Shown here in pieces: positions 45,119 through 58,330 of a DNA stretch of 64,000 nucleotides. Position 1 is the stretch's first letter, and every line of letters begins with the position of its first letter. The stretch is from Erpetoichthys calabaricus. Lineage: Eukaryota > Chordata > Cladistia > Polypteriformes > Polypteridae. The notes under the pieces were generated by a model. It was not told the DNA's origin. It was given only the letters and a program-made list of their open reading frames with translations, and did not search any database. A program made the position numbers and the translations under genes. The stretch is from contig NC_041401.2 of assembly GCF_900747795.2 (NCBI RefSeq), positions 69,042,688 to 69,106,687 on the forward strand, read 5' to 3'.

Positions 45119-48100
45119 CTATAGCTCACCCATTTCTCCTTCCATTGTTCGTACAAGCACATATAATTCAGCCAAGCCCACCACTGATGCAGCAATGACA
45201 GCACAAAGCACCCTCTGCAATAAAATTAAAGCAAAATCACTTTTTCTTTGTATATTACTTGAGAATCATTTACAATTTAAAAATGTTTTTTTTTTTTTAA
45301 TTTTGTATCTTAACAAAAGCAATTATAAAATAACTAGTCATTAAGCCCGTTACAATAACGGGAGCTAGAACAGTAGTGCATAAATAAACATTAGTAGGAA
45401 CAGTCTATATTAAATGGCAAGGGATCTTGACCTCATTCTTTTTGTTGGTCGTATTTTTCTTTGTCTTTCAGCCTTTCTTTTGTTGATGTTTACTTACTGA
45501 GCTGACCGTTCTTTGTGTGCTGCCGCCATGTATTGTGTGTGTCTTTAATTTTCTGTGACAGTAATACTGTCTTGTACATCCGTAATATACCTTTAATTTT
45601 CTCTGGCGGTAATACAGGCGTGCTCGTCGGTAATATGCCTTTAATTTTCTCTAACAGTAATACTGGTTTGTATTTCCATAAAACGCCTATAACTTTCTCT
45701 AACAGTAATATCGCGCATCGCACCGTGCCCCGCACATGCGCACTTCACCAGAAGACACACACACACGGACACCTGGACGCACACAGGGATTTTATTAAAG
45801 AGGATAATAAAAAAACCTAAAATGCCTTGATTTTTAAATTATTTTTCACCACAAATGCTGCATTGTTGATCATCTCTTCCAGCTTTAAAAAGAAGCAATT
45901 GTTTGGACAAGTTCATATTAATTTTGCACCTCATGATGAGGCAGTTATTTGCCCATTTCCATTTGCAAAACTGCTTTTAACTGTGTCAGGTAGGCTGGGT
46001 AATGGTGACTGACTGTATTTCTGAAATCTTGCTACTGATTTTAATAGAATTAAGTTTAGGACTCCAAATGGATCAATTGAGGAAATCTGTTTTCTTCATT
46101 TTCAGTCACTGTTTTGCTCTGACAGTATGCATTCAATTATTGACTCGCTGAAGCACAAATCTCTTCAAAGCAGACTATTTTTTTGTTATCAAGCATATCT
46201 CTGCACTATTCCTTATTTTATTGTCAACCCAGCCAAGACTCTCAAACCCTGTGGCTGAACAATATTCTCACAACAGTCCTCTGCCAACATTATGCTTTAT
46301 GGGCAGGAGAATGTCACTTGGCTGGTGTTCAGTGTTTGATAAGTGCCACGCATATTCCCTACCATGACAGTTAAAGTGGCAAATTTCAGTCTAGTCAGAC
46401 CTATACAGTACGCAGACTGTGTGTTTCTTTATAACAAGGGTCTGTTTCTTGTAATTATTTTCTAATTAAGGTCCTCCTTGTGGAATGGCTTAAAAATGTA
46501 TGACCCATGAACACCACCTTTAATTTTAGCCACTGACTTGTTTAATTCACCCAATTTCATAATTGATCTTAAAGTAGAGTTAGTAACAAGCGCCCTTGCT
46601 GTCCTGCAACTACAATTACAGAAATGGTCACATCTAGACAGTGAGACAGTGATTTTTTTCATTTTGCACCATCATCTTATAGACTGCACTGAGGTGCAAG
46701 GATGATCAATGCCTTTAAAATGGTTTTAAACTATCCCCAAGACTTGTAGTTTTCTATCACTGGGCTGCTCTTTTATCTTTATTACATTTTTTCCTAAGTA
46801 TCTACACGAGAAGCAGAAAAAATGTACCTATACAGACTAATTTAATAAAGCAAATGATACCACACTGGAACAGTCCATTAATGAATTGTGTAACTGGTTG
46901 AGGTAATATATGCCATCTGAGCAAATTCTGGTTTGCAATCACAAAAGGACACATTTTCTAAAGTTTTGTAAATATTATTCAGAAGTGTTTGACACTTCCC
47001 ATTAGATTTTAAGTTTTGTACAAAAAATCCTAATTCAAAACAAAATACAAAAGACACAATTGGGGAAAATGTGGCGGGGTAAGGATATGTCTGTGAATAC
47101 CTCTCCAAAGCTTGCACTTACAAACAAAACATGAATGACTTTGCAATTTCAAATCCTGATCTGCTTTTAGTATAAAACAATAAACGTACGCCCCCCCCCC
47201 CCCCCCCGATATTTTAAAGATTGGTGTATTTTATGCCTTTAATTCCTTGCTACTTTGCTCACCACTTCATTTATTTATGAAAAGCCTCTGAATTTAATTG
47301 GTATATGGTTATATCCCTGTTTTATAACAATATAAAGTTGGTTCTGCTGCAATAGGGATTTTTATTTTTGCCTCAGAATTCTTCTTAACAATAGTAGTGT
47401 ATTCTGGTATGAATTTGTCGGTTTTAAACCAGCTTAAAATTTGGCTCACTGTATGATTTACACAAAAGTAAGAATCACTTTTAATAACTTTACCTAGAAT
47501 AAACTACAGAGTAGAAAATGGACATATGAAATTAAATAGTTAAGTCTAAGAAGGGGAAATGTAGTTGTAGAAGTAGCAAATGTGGTGCAGCAGACAAAGA
47601 AACATAACTAACCTGTCACTCTGTGTGGACAGCAACAGATTTTTTCAAAAATAAAGACAGAAAGCTCCAGGAACCCGCATTTGTCTTTATTGTTTTATAA
47701 CTATACTACCTGTGCTACCCTTCTAAGAAAGGTTGTAATCTAATTAATCAGCGCAGATCTGAGTGTATTCAGAGTAAATGCTTGCAGTGCACAATCTACT
47801 CAAATGCATTTTGTAATGCATGTAGTAATACAATGCATTGCATTTTTCATTCCAACAGATGATGCGTCAAAAAATATTAGCAGTGACACACAGATACACA
47901 GACACACATTCAAACACTCGTCCTTTTATTAAGGTGGATACCTTAGTACTGTTTTGTGTACACAACTGAACATTTATTCAGTTTCTTTGAATGTACAGTA
48001 AGAACTTACAAAGAGCAGGAGATCACACAGAACATGACATTTCTATTTAAAGCTAACAGCCAATTTGTCGGAATACCTCATGTAAGATTTAGACTTTAAG

Positions 48101-51100
48101 GTAAGCTACTGAGTCACCTGACAGCAAGCAGATGTTTATTTATATAAATTTCACCAACAACATTTCTATATTTTTCCACCCAAAGAATAATAACCAATAT
48201 AAAATAATAGCACATTGATTGCTATATTTGTATTTTACATTTAAAGAGACATTGTCTGGTTCTTCTCAACAATCAGTAGCTGTGTTGAAGGATGAGAGAG
48301 AGATCTAGATATTAATTAAATTTAAAATATATAGAGTTTTCTTACTGCCGTAGTTTCTGTGAAGATGTACTGACTGCCCAAATATGTGCAGGCAAACGCT
48401 GCTACAACTGTGACAAGGAAGTTAAAGATGGTGATCACCATCGCTTTAACTGATCTCACTGCAAAAAAACAAATGAATAAAAACAAATTACCACATGTCA
48501 AAATGTCTTGGCTTTCAAATAACAATGCTCTGTCTGAAATGATGCCTTGAAAAATTCAAGTGAATATTTTTTTGCAATATGTACTGTGATCATGTGCTTT
48601 TATTGAAAAACAAACATTTCTTTGAGTTATATGCCTATAACTATTAGCCAGTTCAATATCTATTACTTTTACATTACAGAATGAAAGACATTTAAAAAAT
48701 ATGTAAAGAGGAAAATAAAAAAAAAACATACAAATATATATTGACTTCATAATAATACTCCAAATACATAAAACATTATCCTTTCTGCTGTAAGGGGAAG
48801 CATTTTTTGGGGAATTTAGCTGTTAAGTACAGAGAGCAAATAAAACAAATTTATTTACATACTTACCTGTCAATCCATGTTCCTAAAGCAAAACCTTCTG
48901 GCTGAATAATATGTCAATAAAAAAAAAAAAAAAAGGCTTTAAAAATGACATAAATTGTAATTACCTTGTTTTCCTAAATCAGACAGGGTTCCATACCGAT
49001 TTAATTCCTTGGGGAAAAAAATAAAAAACAAAGTTACATCATTGTAAGATTTTGAAACAATATGATTCACTTTAATAACTGTAAATAAAAATAGAGTCAT
49101 ATGCAAGTTATCTTAGCAACAAGAACACTAAGCATTTGTCAGGGTTATTGGACACTTACAAGGAATGCCAAGACCATACCTGACAGTTGACATTTTTTGT
49201 GATACGTTTGTATTCTTCATTGGCTAACTTAGCTTTGATTTTCTCCAACCGGGCTACAAGTTCTGGGTTCTGAAACAACAAAAAAAAAAAATGTAATTGA
49301 AGAAAAGAGCAGAATCAGAAATAATAGTAAACCGAAAAGAGTGCAGCACAAATGCAAGGAAATGGAGAGAACAATGAACTTGGAACAGACGTGACACAAA
49401 AAAAGAATATTTTCATTACAAAAATTCTAAATATAAAACTAACTAGAACATAATGGGTTTAACCTGCACTGAGGCTGACCAACATCACTGGGTCTATCGA
49501 TTACTTTAATTATACAACTGCTATTCTTATTTACTCTTCTTTAAGCCAAGATGCAGCAAAACAAAGTTCTGGGTTCTTTAATTAAAGCAACATGTTTAGT
49601 GATTTATAAATGGGTATGTAAATCACTAAAAAGCTATAATGAGCTGCAATTGTGAGCTGTGATTGATATCAATAATGTCAATAAGTTGTAATATTTAGTA
49701 AATAACCAGAAAAAGAAGAAAAATAAACACAGTGATTGATACTGTTGCCTAGCAGCCCCAGCATCTTGGACACTGCCTATGTGTGCTATTTTTCTTTCTC
49801 TCTCTGCAAATGCTCCATCTTAATACCCCCAAACTCAAATATGTTTTGCTTAGGTTATTTAGAGACTCAAATTTGGCACCATGTGTGTGCACATGGAAGT
49901 GTGAATTAAAATAGACTGACCTCAGACCCCACCACCATTGACTACAATTAAAAGTTTTGAAGTTGTAGGATAAATGCAGGCTCTTACAAACAGTTCTATG
50001 CAGTCTTAGTATTTTGAACACTTTTAAATATTCCACACATACTCTTGAAGGTTTTGGAACTTCTGGAAGGTAAATTTCACTGTCTTCAAGCAACTCATGC
50101 AGATGGATTGGAAAACCTGCAAAGCAAAAGTAACACAAGATCACTGGTAACATTCATACTCATGTCTGCCAAGGATGTTGTGAACAGACTTTTTTACACA
50201 ATAATATGGTGATAAGATTTTCTCATTCTAAATCAACTACTTACTCTTTGGATTCTCCACCTAATGCTCTTCTTGAATGCAAAGTTTCACTTTATCATTT
50301 TAATCTTGCTTAACTTTTTCTCTGTTTTTTAGAAGCAGATAGTAAAATCTGTGATATAGCTGTATAGTTGCAAGAAAGATTATGAACCCATTCGAACTGC
50401 CCAGATTTTTGCCTTTCAGACCATATATTTATGAGTAAGATCTTCATCTAAGCCACAATGGTTTTCAAACACAAAATAATCTACTTATACTATAAACACA
50501 CAAATAATTGGAATTCTTAGCTATTAATACTGAAACCATTGTTTAAAGATTCATAGTCCAGGCTGAAAAAAGTATATGAAAAGTTTTATTTAAAAACTGG
50601 TAGAACCTCCATTAGCAACAATAACCTCCAACAAACTTTCCCTGTATCTGCTGATCTGACTTGCACAATGGTTATGGGAATTTTTAGACTGTTCCTCATT
50701 CCAAAACTGTTTTTATCATTTATCCCATTCAGTTGTTGATTTACACTGGTATTTAAGATCATTTTCTTGTTGCATCACCCACATTACACTTCAAGTGATG
50801 GACTGGTCTGTTTACATTCTACTGCAATATTTCTTGATACAATCTTGAATTAATCGTTCCCATTGTGACAGAAAGGTGTCCCAGTCTTGAGACAGATACT
50901 CTTTCTACGATGCTTCTTTAATGGGTGAAGGTTTTGGTGTTGGTTATCAGTGATTTTTTTTTTTCCCTCCAAACAAAGCATTTTCATTTCTGGGAATGAG
51001 TTAAACGTTTTCATCTTTATATAGAACATTGTCCCAGACATTCTGGAACTTACAGTTGGCCTTTTGAAAATATGAGATGTGTGACAATGTTTCTTTAAAT

Positions 51101-52205
51101 GAAAAGTTATTTCCTTCATGTTGTCCTTCAATGAGCACTGTTTTTGTTCGGCCTTGTTCTGTTTTTCTTTTGGTAGACATACAAGGAAAGACTTTGGCAA
51201 AAGATTTGGGTTCATGATCTCCTTCTTCAGCACTGTACTCTGTGCCCCTGCCATGATACTCACAGGTTGCTACTTTGTTTAGACGTGGGCAGGGCATCAA
51301 TACTCGGTTTCCTCCATTTGTAGACACTCTGTCTTACTGTGGATTTTAGAAATGCTTTTTATGTATCTCTACAAGTCTTGTAATAATGGTCTATATGATA
51401 TTTCTTTTGAGGAGAGCATGGTTCACATTAGTAGGTCTTTCTTGTGAGAAGCAGATCAAACTGTGTATTCCTTTTTTACTTTTTCAAATCTTATCTCACT
51501 GACTGGAACATCCGACACTAATTAGCTTTTGGAAAAAATCATTTGCCTGGATGTTAATATACTTTTTCCAAATAAATTATGACTGTTTAAATGATGTGCA
51601 ATATTAGTTTAAGTAGAAGTAGTTTATTATTGTACAAATCCGGGCAATTCAAAAGGGATCATGATTCTTTTCTTGAAACTGTATATCACTGTCACCGTGA
51701 CAGACAATTTGACTGGAAAGAATAGCAGGAGTTTACATTAGTGGTATGGTAGATGTGTGTGTTTTTTTATGGCTAACACAACCCTGCAATGTCCTAGAGA
51801 GCCTTACAGAAATGTGAGGAAAATTCAATAGAATGGAAGAACATGGTGGTTGTGCCAATTAATTTGCAACTGATGGCATTAGAAATACAAGGTACAATAT
51901 GACAATGGAAGGTTATTTTATTGTAATTAGAACATTATACTTTATTCAAAATATTGAAATAATTGTATTGTTACTGTACATCATCAAATGTATGTATACC
52001 AACAGAAAATCATTCTTCATTTACCTCTTTCTTGCAGAAATCGTTGAAGTTTCCTTAATGTATGGAAAGAGACTGTAGCCCCCCTTCTTTTACTCAGGTA
52101 AGGCTCTAGTTCCAACCTGAGCTCCTCTGGGAATGACTCTTCTTGTTTAATAAGGTGTGCAATACCATCAAGGAATCTTTCACCCACCTCAAAGGCAGAA
52201 GCCAT
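45119..52205 (-). CDS. tmem199: Transmembrane protein 199, V-ATPase assembly factor
   Basis: Six coding exons on the minus strand: 52025-52205, 50043-50116, 49180-49269, 48965-49007, 48346-48458 and 45119-45214. All have AG/GT borders and matching phases, and encode 198 residues (human about 208). Start ATG is in a good context (aaaaATGGCT). Landmarks in order: [68 protein letters not shown]. Then come a first membrane segment [20 protein letters not shown] and [10 protein letters not shown], a second ([20 protein letters not shown]), and an acidic tail [11 protein letters not shown]. Vma12/Vph2-family proteins sit in the ER/ERGIC with CCDC115 and assemble the proton-pump Vo sector; human TMEM199 loss causes a glycosylation disorder. 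The 3.1-kb last intron holds two Helitrons. Confidence 0.96.
45334..45804 (-). mobile_element. Non-autonomous Helitron in tmem199 intron
   Basis: Minus strand: 5' end A|TCCTCTTTAATAAAATCCC (45804). The 3' end has a perfect 7-bp stem, CCCGTTA-TTG-TAACGGG (45346-45362), then cttaatga and CTAG|T (45334). Inside is a roughly 45-bp imperfect tandem motif (ctttaattttctctaacagt and variants, 45545-45700). 471 bp, no coding content, no target duplication. Textbook Helitron ends. Confidence 0.9.
47191..47207 (+). repeat. Poly-C tract
   Basis: Seventeen Cs in tmem199 intron sequence; possible i-motif/G-quadruplex (minus strand) and an error-prone site. Confidence 0.9.
47701..47938 (-). mobile_element. 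Short Helitron-like element in tmem199 intron
   Basis: Minus strand begins A|TCCACCTTAATAAAAGG (47938), sharing TCC..TTAATAAAA with the neighbour at 45804. It ends with a weak stem (CCTTTC-TTA-GAAGGG) and GTATAG|T, an imperfect match to CTAG|T. 238 bp, no coding content. Confidence 0.6.
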
Positions 52206-54600
52206 TTTTATTATCAAACGTCTTAATCTGTAAATAAAAGTGTTAGAATAGTAATATCTAATCAGTTAATTAAAATAGATCATATTGTTTTGCATTATAA
52301 ATACATGTGAACTTAAACTGTATAAATGATATACTGTAATTTAACATTCTCAAACCCACTTAATCCAACTCGAGATTATGGGGGCCTGAAGCTATCCTGG
52401 CAACATCAAACCAACTGAATGAAGCAACTGTGAACAGAGTGACAGTTCATCATAGAAGTATATGTCACATATGATCAAAATGTTGAGTGAATTATCCTAC
52501 AAGGAAAGAAAATGTTCAGTCAAGTAATTTCAGCAACAGTTTTTTAATCAATCATTCTGTCCATTTTTTCCAAACACTATTATCAGGGCCACTTTATGGG
52601 ATCACAAAGATCAACAGCCTATCTGTGAATCATCCAGAATAAGGCAGGAATAAGTTGACACCAGTTCACTGTAGGTTACACTAACATAGTTACCCACTAA
52701 CATACTCATAATGAGTCTAGTGTCACTCATTAACCAAATATGATGTCTTTACATTGAGGGAGAACAGCAGAATGCCCAGAGAAAACTTGCATGAACACTG
52801 GTAACACAGACCATGAGCTGTCTTATTAATTTAACAACAGCACACTGCAAGACTATTTTGATAATGTCACATTCCTAGCAACTGTCTAATATTAAGTTTT
52901 GTTTGAAATTAGACACACAAAAAAACTAAAGCTCAAAAATGTGATCATTAAAATGTTTTAAGATGGACTTTTTATTCATACAATACTTGCTTGTGCTGTA
53001 TGTTAGCAAAATTAGGAACAATGGGTACATATTGTTAGGCAGGAAATCTTTATTTATAAAAGAGTGGACTGACCAGAACATTCTTTATGTTTCTGACCTT
53101 CTTAATCAGCAAGGAGATCATTACAATTTTGTAGTTTTGACAGGGGCAAGTATTTCTTTAAAAGATTATTTAAAAGTGACAAGGACCATTCCTGGCTAGA
53201 TTCAGAGTGCTGTTTAAAGCCCACTTGAGTTATGGCACCTAGTCTAATTTAAATCAATGGTATTAATACTATGAACAAGAAATGTAACAAATACTTCATC
53301 AGAAAAGCTTTAATCTTAGATCATAGCTTGTCAAGAGCTTATTTTAAATGGGATGTTGTATATGGCGAATTTAACTTGACATGTGGATTGTCTCACATAA
53401 AATTTCTTGCCCTCAACAAAAAGTCACAACTTTGAGCATGTGCATAAGCCACAGAATTCGCAAGTAAAGCAAAACACATACAGTACTCCACACTGCGGAC
53501 GATTCACCGATCAAAAACACACTCGTAGAGCCCCGCCTTTTAACTTAACTTTGGAGGGATAGTGACAGTTTTAAATTTAAGCCGTATTTCGTATTACGTT
53601 TGAAGGAATACTACGAAAAATAAATTACATACGTAAACAACAACATATTCCGTTACATATATATGTAATTACGCTCACATATCATGACCCTTCTCTTTAT
53701 TTAATGCCATATTTCACATTACTTTTATTCGAAACATTCATCCACAGTATTGTATTACTGCAACTAACGTAAAGAATGCATGCAAGTAAGAATTTCATTC
53801 AGCCATATATACTGTAAACATCACAATAAACTTGAAGGGTGGCTCATTAAGTAATACTGCATGCACTAATAGCAACATCCAACCTAATTTTGGCAACCTG
53901 TGAATGAATCCGATATTTTTGTGATCAATCAAAAGAACATGTCTTTCTTCACATTAGTACAAAGCAAAGACCTATCACTCGGTTCTAAGCGATTTTACTG
54001 CCAGACGCAGTTTCGGTTGAGCTTTTGATCCACAACAAGAGGCATCACTCTCGCTAGCGCAAAATTCATAGCATGCTAAAAATCTTTTAAAAACAAAACT
54101 GTTTTTTTTTAAGACGATTAGTACATTTGCTATTTAACAATCAGAAAAGTTGGTTTATTTATTTTCAACTTTTTATGTAACATTCACAAACAAACATTTT
54201 TACTCTTGATTTCCACTGTCGTTAAATAAAGATTATAAACCGGGTGTATGCGCGCGCATTCTCTTTTGAGTAAAAATTACCCCAAAACGAGGATTTCTCC
54301 TTTAGCTTAGTGGGTTAAGTTACATGACTTTACACGCGGCTACAGAAGTATGACCTTTTCATTTTCACCTTGTATTTTCTATTCCTTATATAAACACCAG
54401 AAAACGCGCTGTGTGAATTCCGCTATGTAAATCAAACAATAAGAAAAATGAATGACGATCCTCGCAGCCAAATGCTACAGAACTTTTTAAAATACTTTAG
54501 TGTCATGCTCTTACCTGGGCAGTAGTAAATCTATAAGTAAACTGAATATTACATCGTGAAAGGCGACAAAGATATTGCACTCAACGCAACAATAACATAC
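52206..54600 (-). other. tmem199: tmem199 5' intron, one short UTR segment
   Basis: An acceptor (tttatttacag, minus strand) ends at 52218 and leaves 12 bases of leader (attaagacg to the ATG context) in coding exon 1, so the mRNA must start further upstream. The rest of this stretch is AT-rich. At 52340-52860 faint SINE-like words (ttcactgtaggtta, gggagaacagcagaatgccc) suggest an old repeat. A second possible donor, CCCAG|gtaagagc, lies at 54513. Confidence 0.45.
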
Positions 54601-54670
54601 CTTAAATTTCGAAGTCTGAAGATTACTTCCCAAATCACAAGGTCTCCTTACTGCGGGCCGCCATATTGAA
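54601..54670 (-). promoter_or_regulatory. tmem199: tmem199 untranslated first exon with YY1-type motif
   Basis: On the minus strand, donor AATTTAAG|gtatgt ends a likely first exon at 54601. About 55 bases upstream is CAATATGGCGGC (54657-54668), the YY1 consensus found at transcription starts of many housekeeping genes. The ATG within it opens a nine-residue upstream frame, MAARSKETL, which stops at 54635. The main start would be in the next exon at 52205. Inferred from sequence; no transcript evidence. Confidence 0.55.
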
Positions 54671-55072
54671 GAAAACCAAAACATGACCTCGTGACGTAAC
54701 ATCAGCCGCAAAAAAAGAATACACATGTACGTTGTTATTTTAATTCTTGTTTATTCTTACATAGATGATACAATGTGATGCTCGTTTAGTGTTTAAGATA
54801 AAAATAAAAAATATTTTGCACTAGCGAATCGTTGCGCGCAAAGCATCATGGTTACACAGGTTTTATTTCGCTGCACGTTCAAGCTTCATTTGTACAAGAC
54901 AGTAAAATAGCGAGTTGTGTTTTTCCCCCCCCCCAACTCTTATCTGTTGTATGAGTTGCTGCACGGTATTTTCCTTTCGTTGTCCTGTCCTTTTGCCCTT
55001 GCATGACCTAAGTTCGCCACTTGCACCTTTCCCGCATGGAGTGTCGGAGAAAGCCTGGCTGAGGGATTCAAC
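54671..55072. promoter_or_regulatory. Divergent promoter between tmem199 and poldip2
   Basis: About 400 bases separate the tmem199 first-exon region from the poldip2 start codon, in head-to-head orientation as in human. No TATA box in a sensible place. CpGs become frequent from about 54830 and stay so through poldip2 exon 1, as expected for a housekeeping bidirectional promoter. Confidence 0.55.
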
Positions 55073-55254
55073 ATGGCTGCCTGCGCGATCAGACGCGGTC
55101 TCCTGTCAGCAGTCGGCAGGTATCACAAGTCCAGTCCGCGGATTCTCGGCTGGGAAAGCGGACCGTACGAACGAAGGTGGCTCGTCTTATCGTCGTGCAC
55201 AACCTGCGGCCTCTCCGCTCAGCAGCAGCAGCCGACGCGTTTCTTGTCGTCCAG
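55073..55254 (+). CDS. poldip2: POLDIP2, coding exon 1 (partial)
   Basis: ATG at 55073 (aacATGGCTGCC) begins MAACAIRRGLLSAVGRYHKS, and the exon ends TRFLSS plus two bases of an Arg codon at the donor AG|gtaaga (55254). Human POLDIP2 exon 1 likewise begins MAAC.ARRAL.. and ends HLSSR (from memory), encoding the mitochondrial targeting leader. The Arg/Ser-rich, acid-free start fits that role. POLDIP2 (polymerase delta-interacting protein 2) has YccV-like and ApaG domains and works in mitochondrial matrix proteostasis and with DNA polymerases. Its later exons were not found up to 64000. The divergent position next to tmem199 is strong supporting context. A longer ORF in another frame over this stretch is a shadow. 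Confidence 0.82.
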
Positions 55255-58200
55255 GTAAGAAGAGCGCGTGGAGTGGAGAGTGGCTTGTGAGGGGCGTAGA
55301 ACAGGCGCTTTTAGTCCACGACTACCACCCGGGACTTAGCACAGCATTGCAACAGCTTAAACCTGCGAATTCTTCGGCTTTATGGTTAGCGCTTGTACAT
55401 AACTACCGGTCCGACATTTCTAGCTGTTTTTGCAGTCGTGCACGTGGCTTCACTTTGCATTTTTAGGAGTAGTTCCCTCCTTGGATAAAGCGGGTCACTG
55501 TTGACCATTCACGGGGTTGGGTTAGTTATGTGTTGTTTATACCAAAGACTAATTTTTATTAACAACACAGCAATGGCATTTCGGCGTAATTCAGCCATTC
55601 ACAATGAAACAATTTATACAAGCGTGCAATGAAAGGGATTGAGTCTGACCCAGACGATCGTATAGCCCCGCACGTCTCCACGTTAAAGTCTACCTATCCT
55701 GGCATTGATAACACTATAGCAAGGGGCATTTTAAAAGAATCCTCGTTACCGATCGAGACAGACCGTGTACGCCTGTATAAAGTAAAGGTACAAGTGAGTG
55801 CGACATTTGACTAGCTGCTAGGCGACTCGTGAGCGCGTTACGTAATCAAATCGCGCTTCTAAACTGCGTCGTTAAAGCTCGATCCGCTATGCACGTAACG
55901 ACTTCCAATGGAGTAACAGCCTGTAATCTCCTTGTCACAGTGTGTTGTATTTTCATAAAGTCCTCACAACTCCATCCACGACCAGCATTTCTTGGTCGTA
56001 CTGAATTTGTCAGACTGCATGGGTGGAGTTTAAGGGGTCCCAACGGATGCACTATGTTACTAAAATAACTCGCAAGTAAAGGGCATTTATCCTCAATTTT
56101 TCAAGGCTACTGTTAATGCAAATAATGTATATATTTTAGTCCACTATTATGCCGCATGGAAATGTAGTGTCAACATTACTGCCTCGTAATAAGAAGTCCG
56201 GGGAGGTCGCACCCCTAGTGTGCACGTGGTTCCACGTGAGTTTGCTCCGATTTCCTTGCACTGTCCAAAGATATGCAGATTAGGTGAAATTGCAATGTTA
56301 AATCGTCCCCGTGTGTGAGACATATCAGCGGCCCTTTCGGGGAAAAATATAGAGTCCCCGCCCCCGATGTTAAGGAAAAGAAATTTAAAGACTTGCGCTA
56401 ACGAATTATTCATCAGAAGTGTGTCAAGATCCGCAATTCGGGCAAATACGTCCGCATAATGCTTCGCCGTGACGGCCAAGTCAGAAGTTTTCTTCCCTTT
56501 TAATCACTCTGTTGTGTGTTCAGACCGTAATGTATGTGTGTATATATCTATATGAATCTATAGATTTGTGTATTTAATGAGCTTCTGTAAAAAGCCCTAC
56601 TTCCCCCTGGGGAACACAAAGTTCTATCTGTCTTAAAAAGTTTAATAAAATACAGGTACAGTATATTTAATTGAATACCTGCATAGAGTTTTGTTTGTCA
56701 GATATTCAATTTTTGTGTGAGAGGATGAGACCATGAATACATTATTTTAGAAACATGAATAGACTACTTAAAATTAAAGTACTTTGTAAAATATTTGTAG
56801 GTTATTTAATTAAATGGGTATTTAATGTGAAGTTATGTAAAACTTCAGCTGCATGGAATTTTTTTTTTTTTATTGAGTTATAAATTTTATTATGTTGTAT
56901 AAATATATATTACAAACTACTATATTTGACATGGGATGTTATGTAAATATGTAGCAGTTATTTTGTATGGTATATCTAGAACCCAGACCCCACCCTACCC
57001 TCGCCAACCTAAAACTAAAGCTCTGCCCATGTCTGATTTTAAACAAAAGCACACTAAAAGATACTAGCGTTGGCAGCAGAGAGTCACATAAACAACCTTG
57101 CATTTTACGGAGGGATGGAGTACTTGGCATCACTTTAGTTGGCTAGTTGGTTTGCACTCAGGGTCACTGCCATCATTAAACAATTATGCTTGATGTAATC
57201 ATTGTACACGCAACTCTGCATTTGTTTTTTTCTTTTTATTTGTAATGGAAAAATATATGCAGCCTCAGGTTGGTTTGGTTCTTGATAAAGGAAGCGGGCA
57301 ACTTTTGGTAACCTAAAATCTTTTTTTGCAATTCTTGTACTGTAAGCACAGAATGGAAGGGGTGGACACTCTAGTTGGCATTGTTCAATTCTGTAGCCAT
57401 TTTCACATTTGAGGCACTGCTACAAGAGTGAGCAACGTTAAAATCTACCAGACTTTATAGGTGATTGCTAATTTGTTTAGAATCATTCTCCAAAATCATT
57501 CTCAAAATCTCGACTATTATGTTTAGGCTGTCTCATGGTGCTGCATTTTATTGTGACCAAATTGGTTATGCCTTTTAATGATTAAATCTGTTGTTTAATA
57601 ATAAGGAACATCTTCATAAGTGGCTTTACAGATAATATTTTTTTTCTAGTACGAAATTGAAGTTTTAATGCATGTACAATAGACAAAGAGTGTCCTGTTT
57701 ATTTGATTGGACGTTTTTTTTCACCTGTTTTCCAGAGAAAGGATGTTTTGATTGTGTGTAGTTTTTGTCAGCCTTGGTTCACATAATAAAAGGTATTCTG
57801 TTGCTAACATGTCACATGCATTTTTTACATGTAATTGAAAGTAATCACTGCTAAAACATTATACTATAGTAAAAGCATGATTTATGATATTTAATAATGC
57901 AACACAATTAAAAGATCCAGTAAATAATTTGATAAATGAACTGTTTAACTACTAATGTTTCTCTGTCTGTTGCATCTGGAGGGTTTATGTCCCCTTCTCG
58001 TGGCCAGTGTTCTGTTTTCTGCCTCATTTCAATCAATAGCAAGAATAGCCATGAAACAAAGAACCCTGCATTCAGATTTAGATGGATGAAAACTGAGTTT
58101 ATGTATTAAACTGTGTTTATTGTATTATTTATTAATTATGTATTATTTATTTACAGTATATTATTTGTCTTCCTCTTATTACTATTTTTCAAGTGTGCTT

Positions 58201-58330
58201 GAGTGTAGCGGTAGCAGTCATAACCTGCATGTCTTTTTCCATATGAAGAGCTGTAAACCTACTTTTGCCGTGTTCAATTTTTTTCTTAGGACAAAGAAAT
58301 TATTTCTGAAGCAATGGTTAAGATATATAT
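55255..58330 (+). other. poldip2: poldip2 intron 1, left part
   Basis: CpG-containing to about 56500, then AT-rich. No exon recognised. At 56230-56330 a SINE body fragment (cactgtccaaagatatgcag, then aggtgaaattgcaatg) is present. The minus frame at 56147-56479 overlaps it and is not a gene. Confidence 0.5.

Noticed and set aside
50850-51327. Overlapping minus frames of 137 and 108 codons in tmem199 intron 1
   Set aside because: They lie inside a tmem199 intron, have no domain, and contain broken Tc1-like words (the stretch around 50600-51500 has faint Tc1 features such as ttgatctgacttgcac), but not enough to call an element.
54915-55466. A 183-codon plus-strand frame across poldip2 exon 1
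   Set aside because: It is a different frame from the poldip2 start, reads through the exon 1 donor into the intron, and has no recognisable domain; a shadow in CpG-rich sequence.
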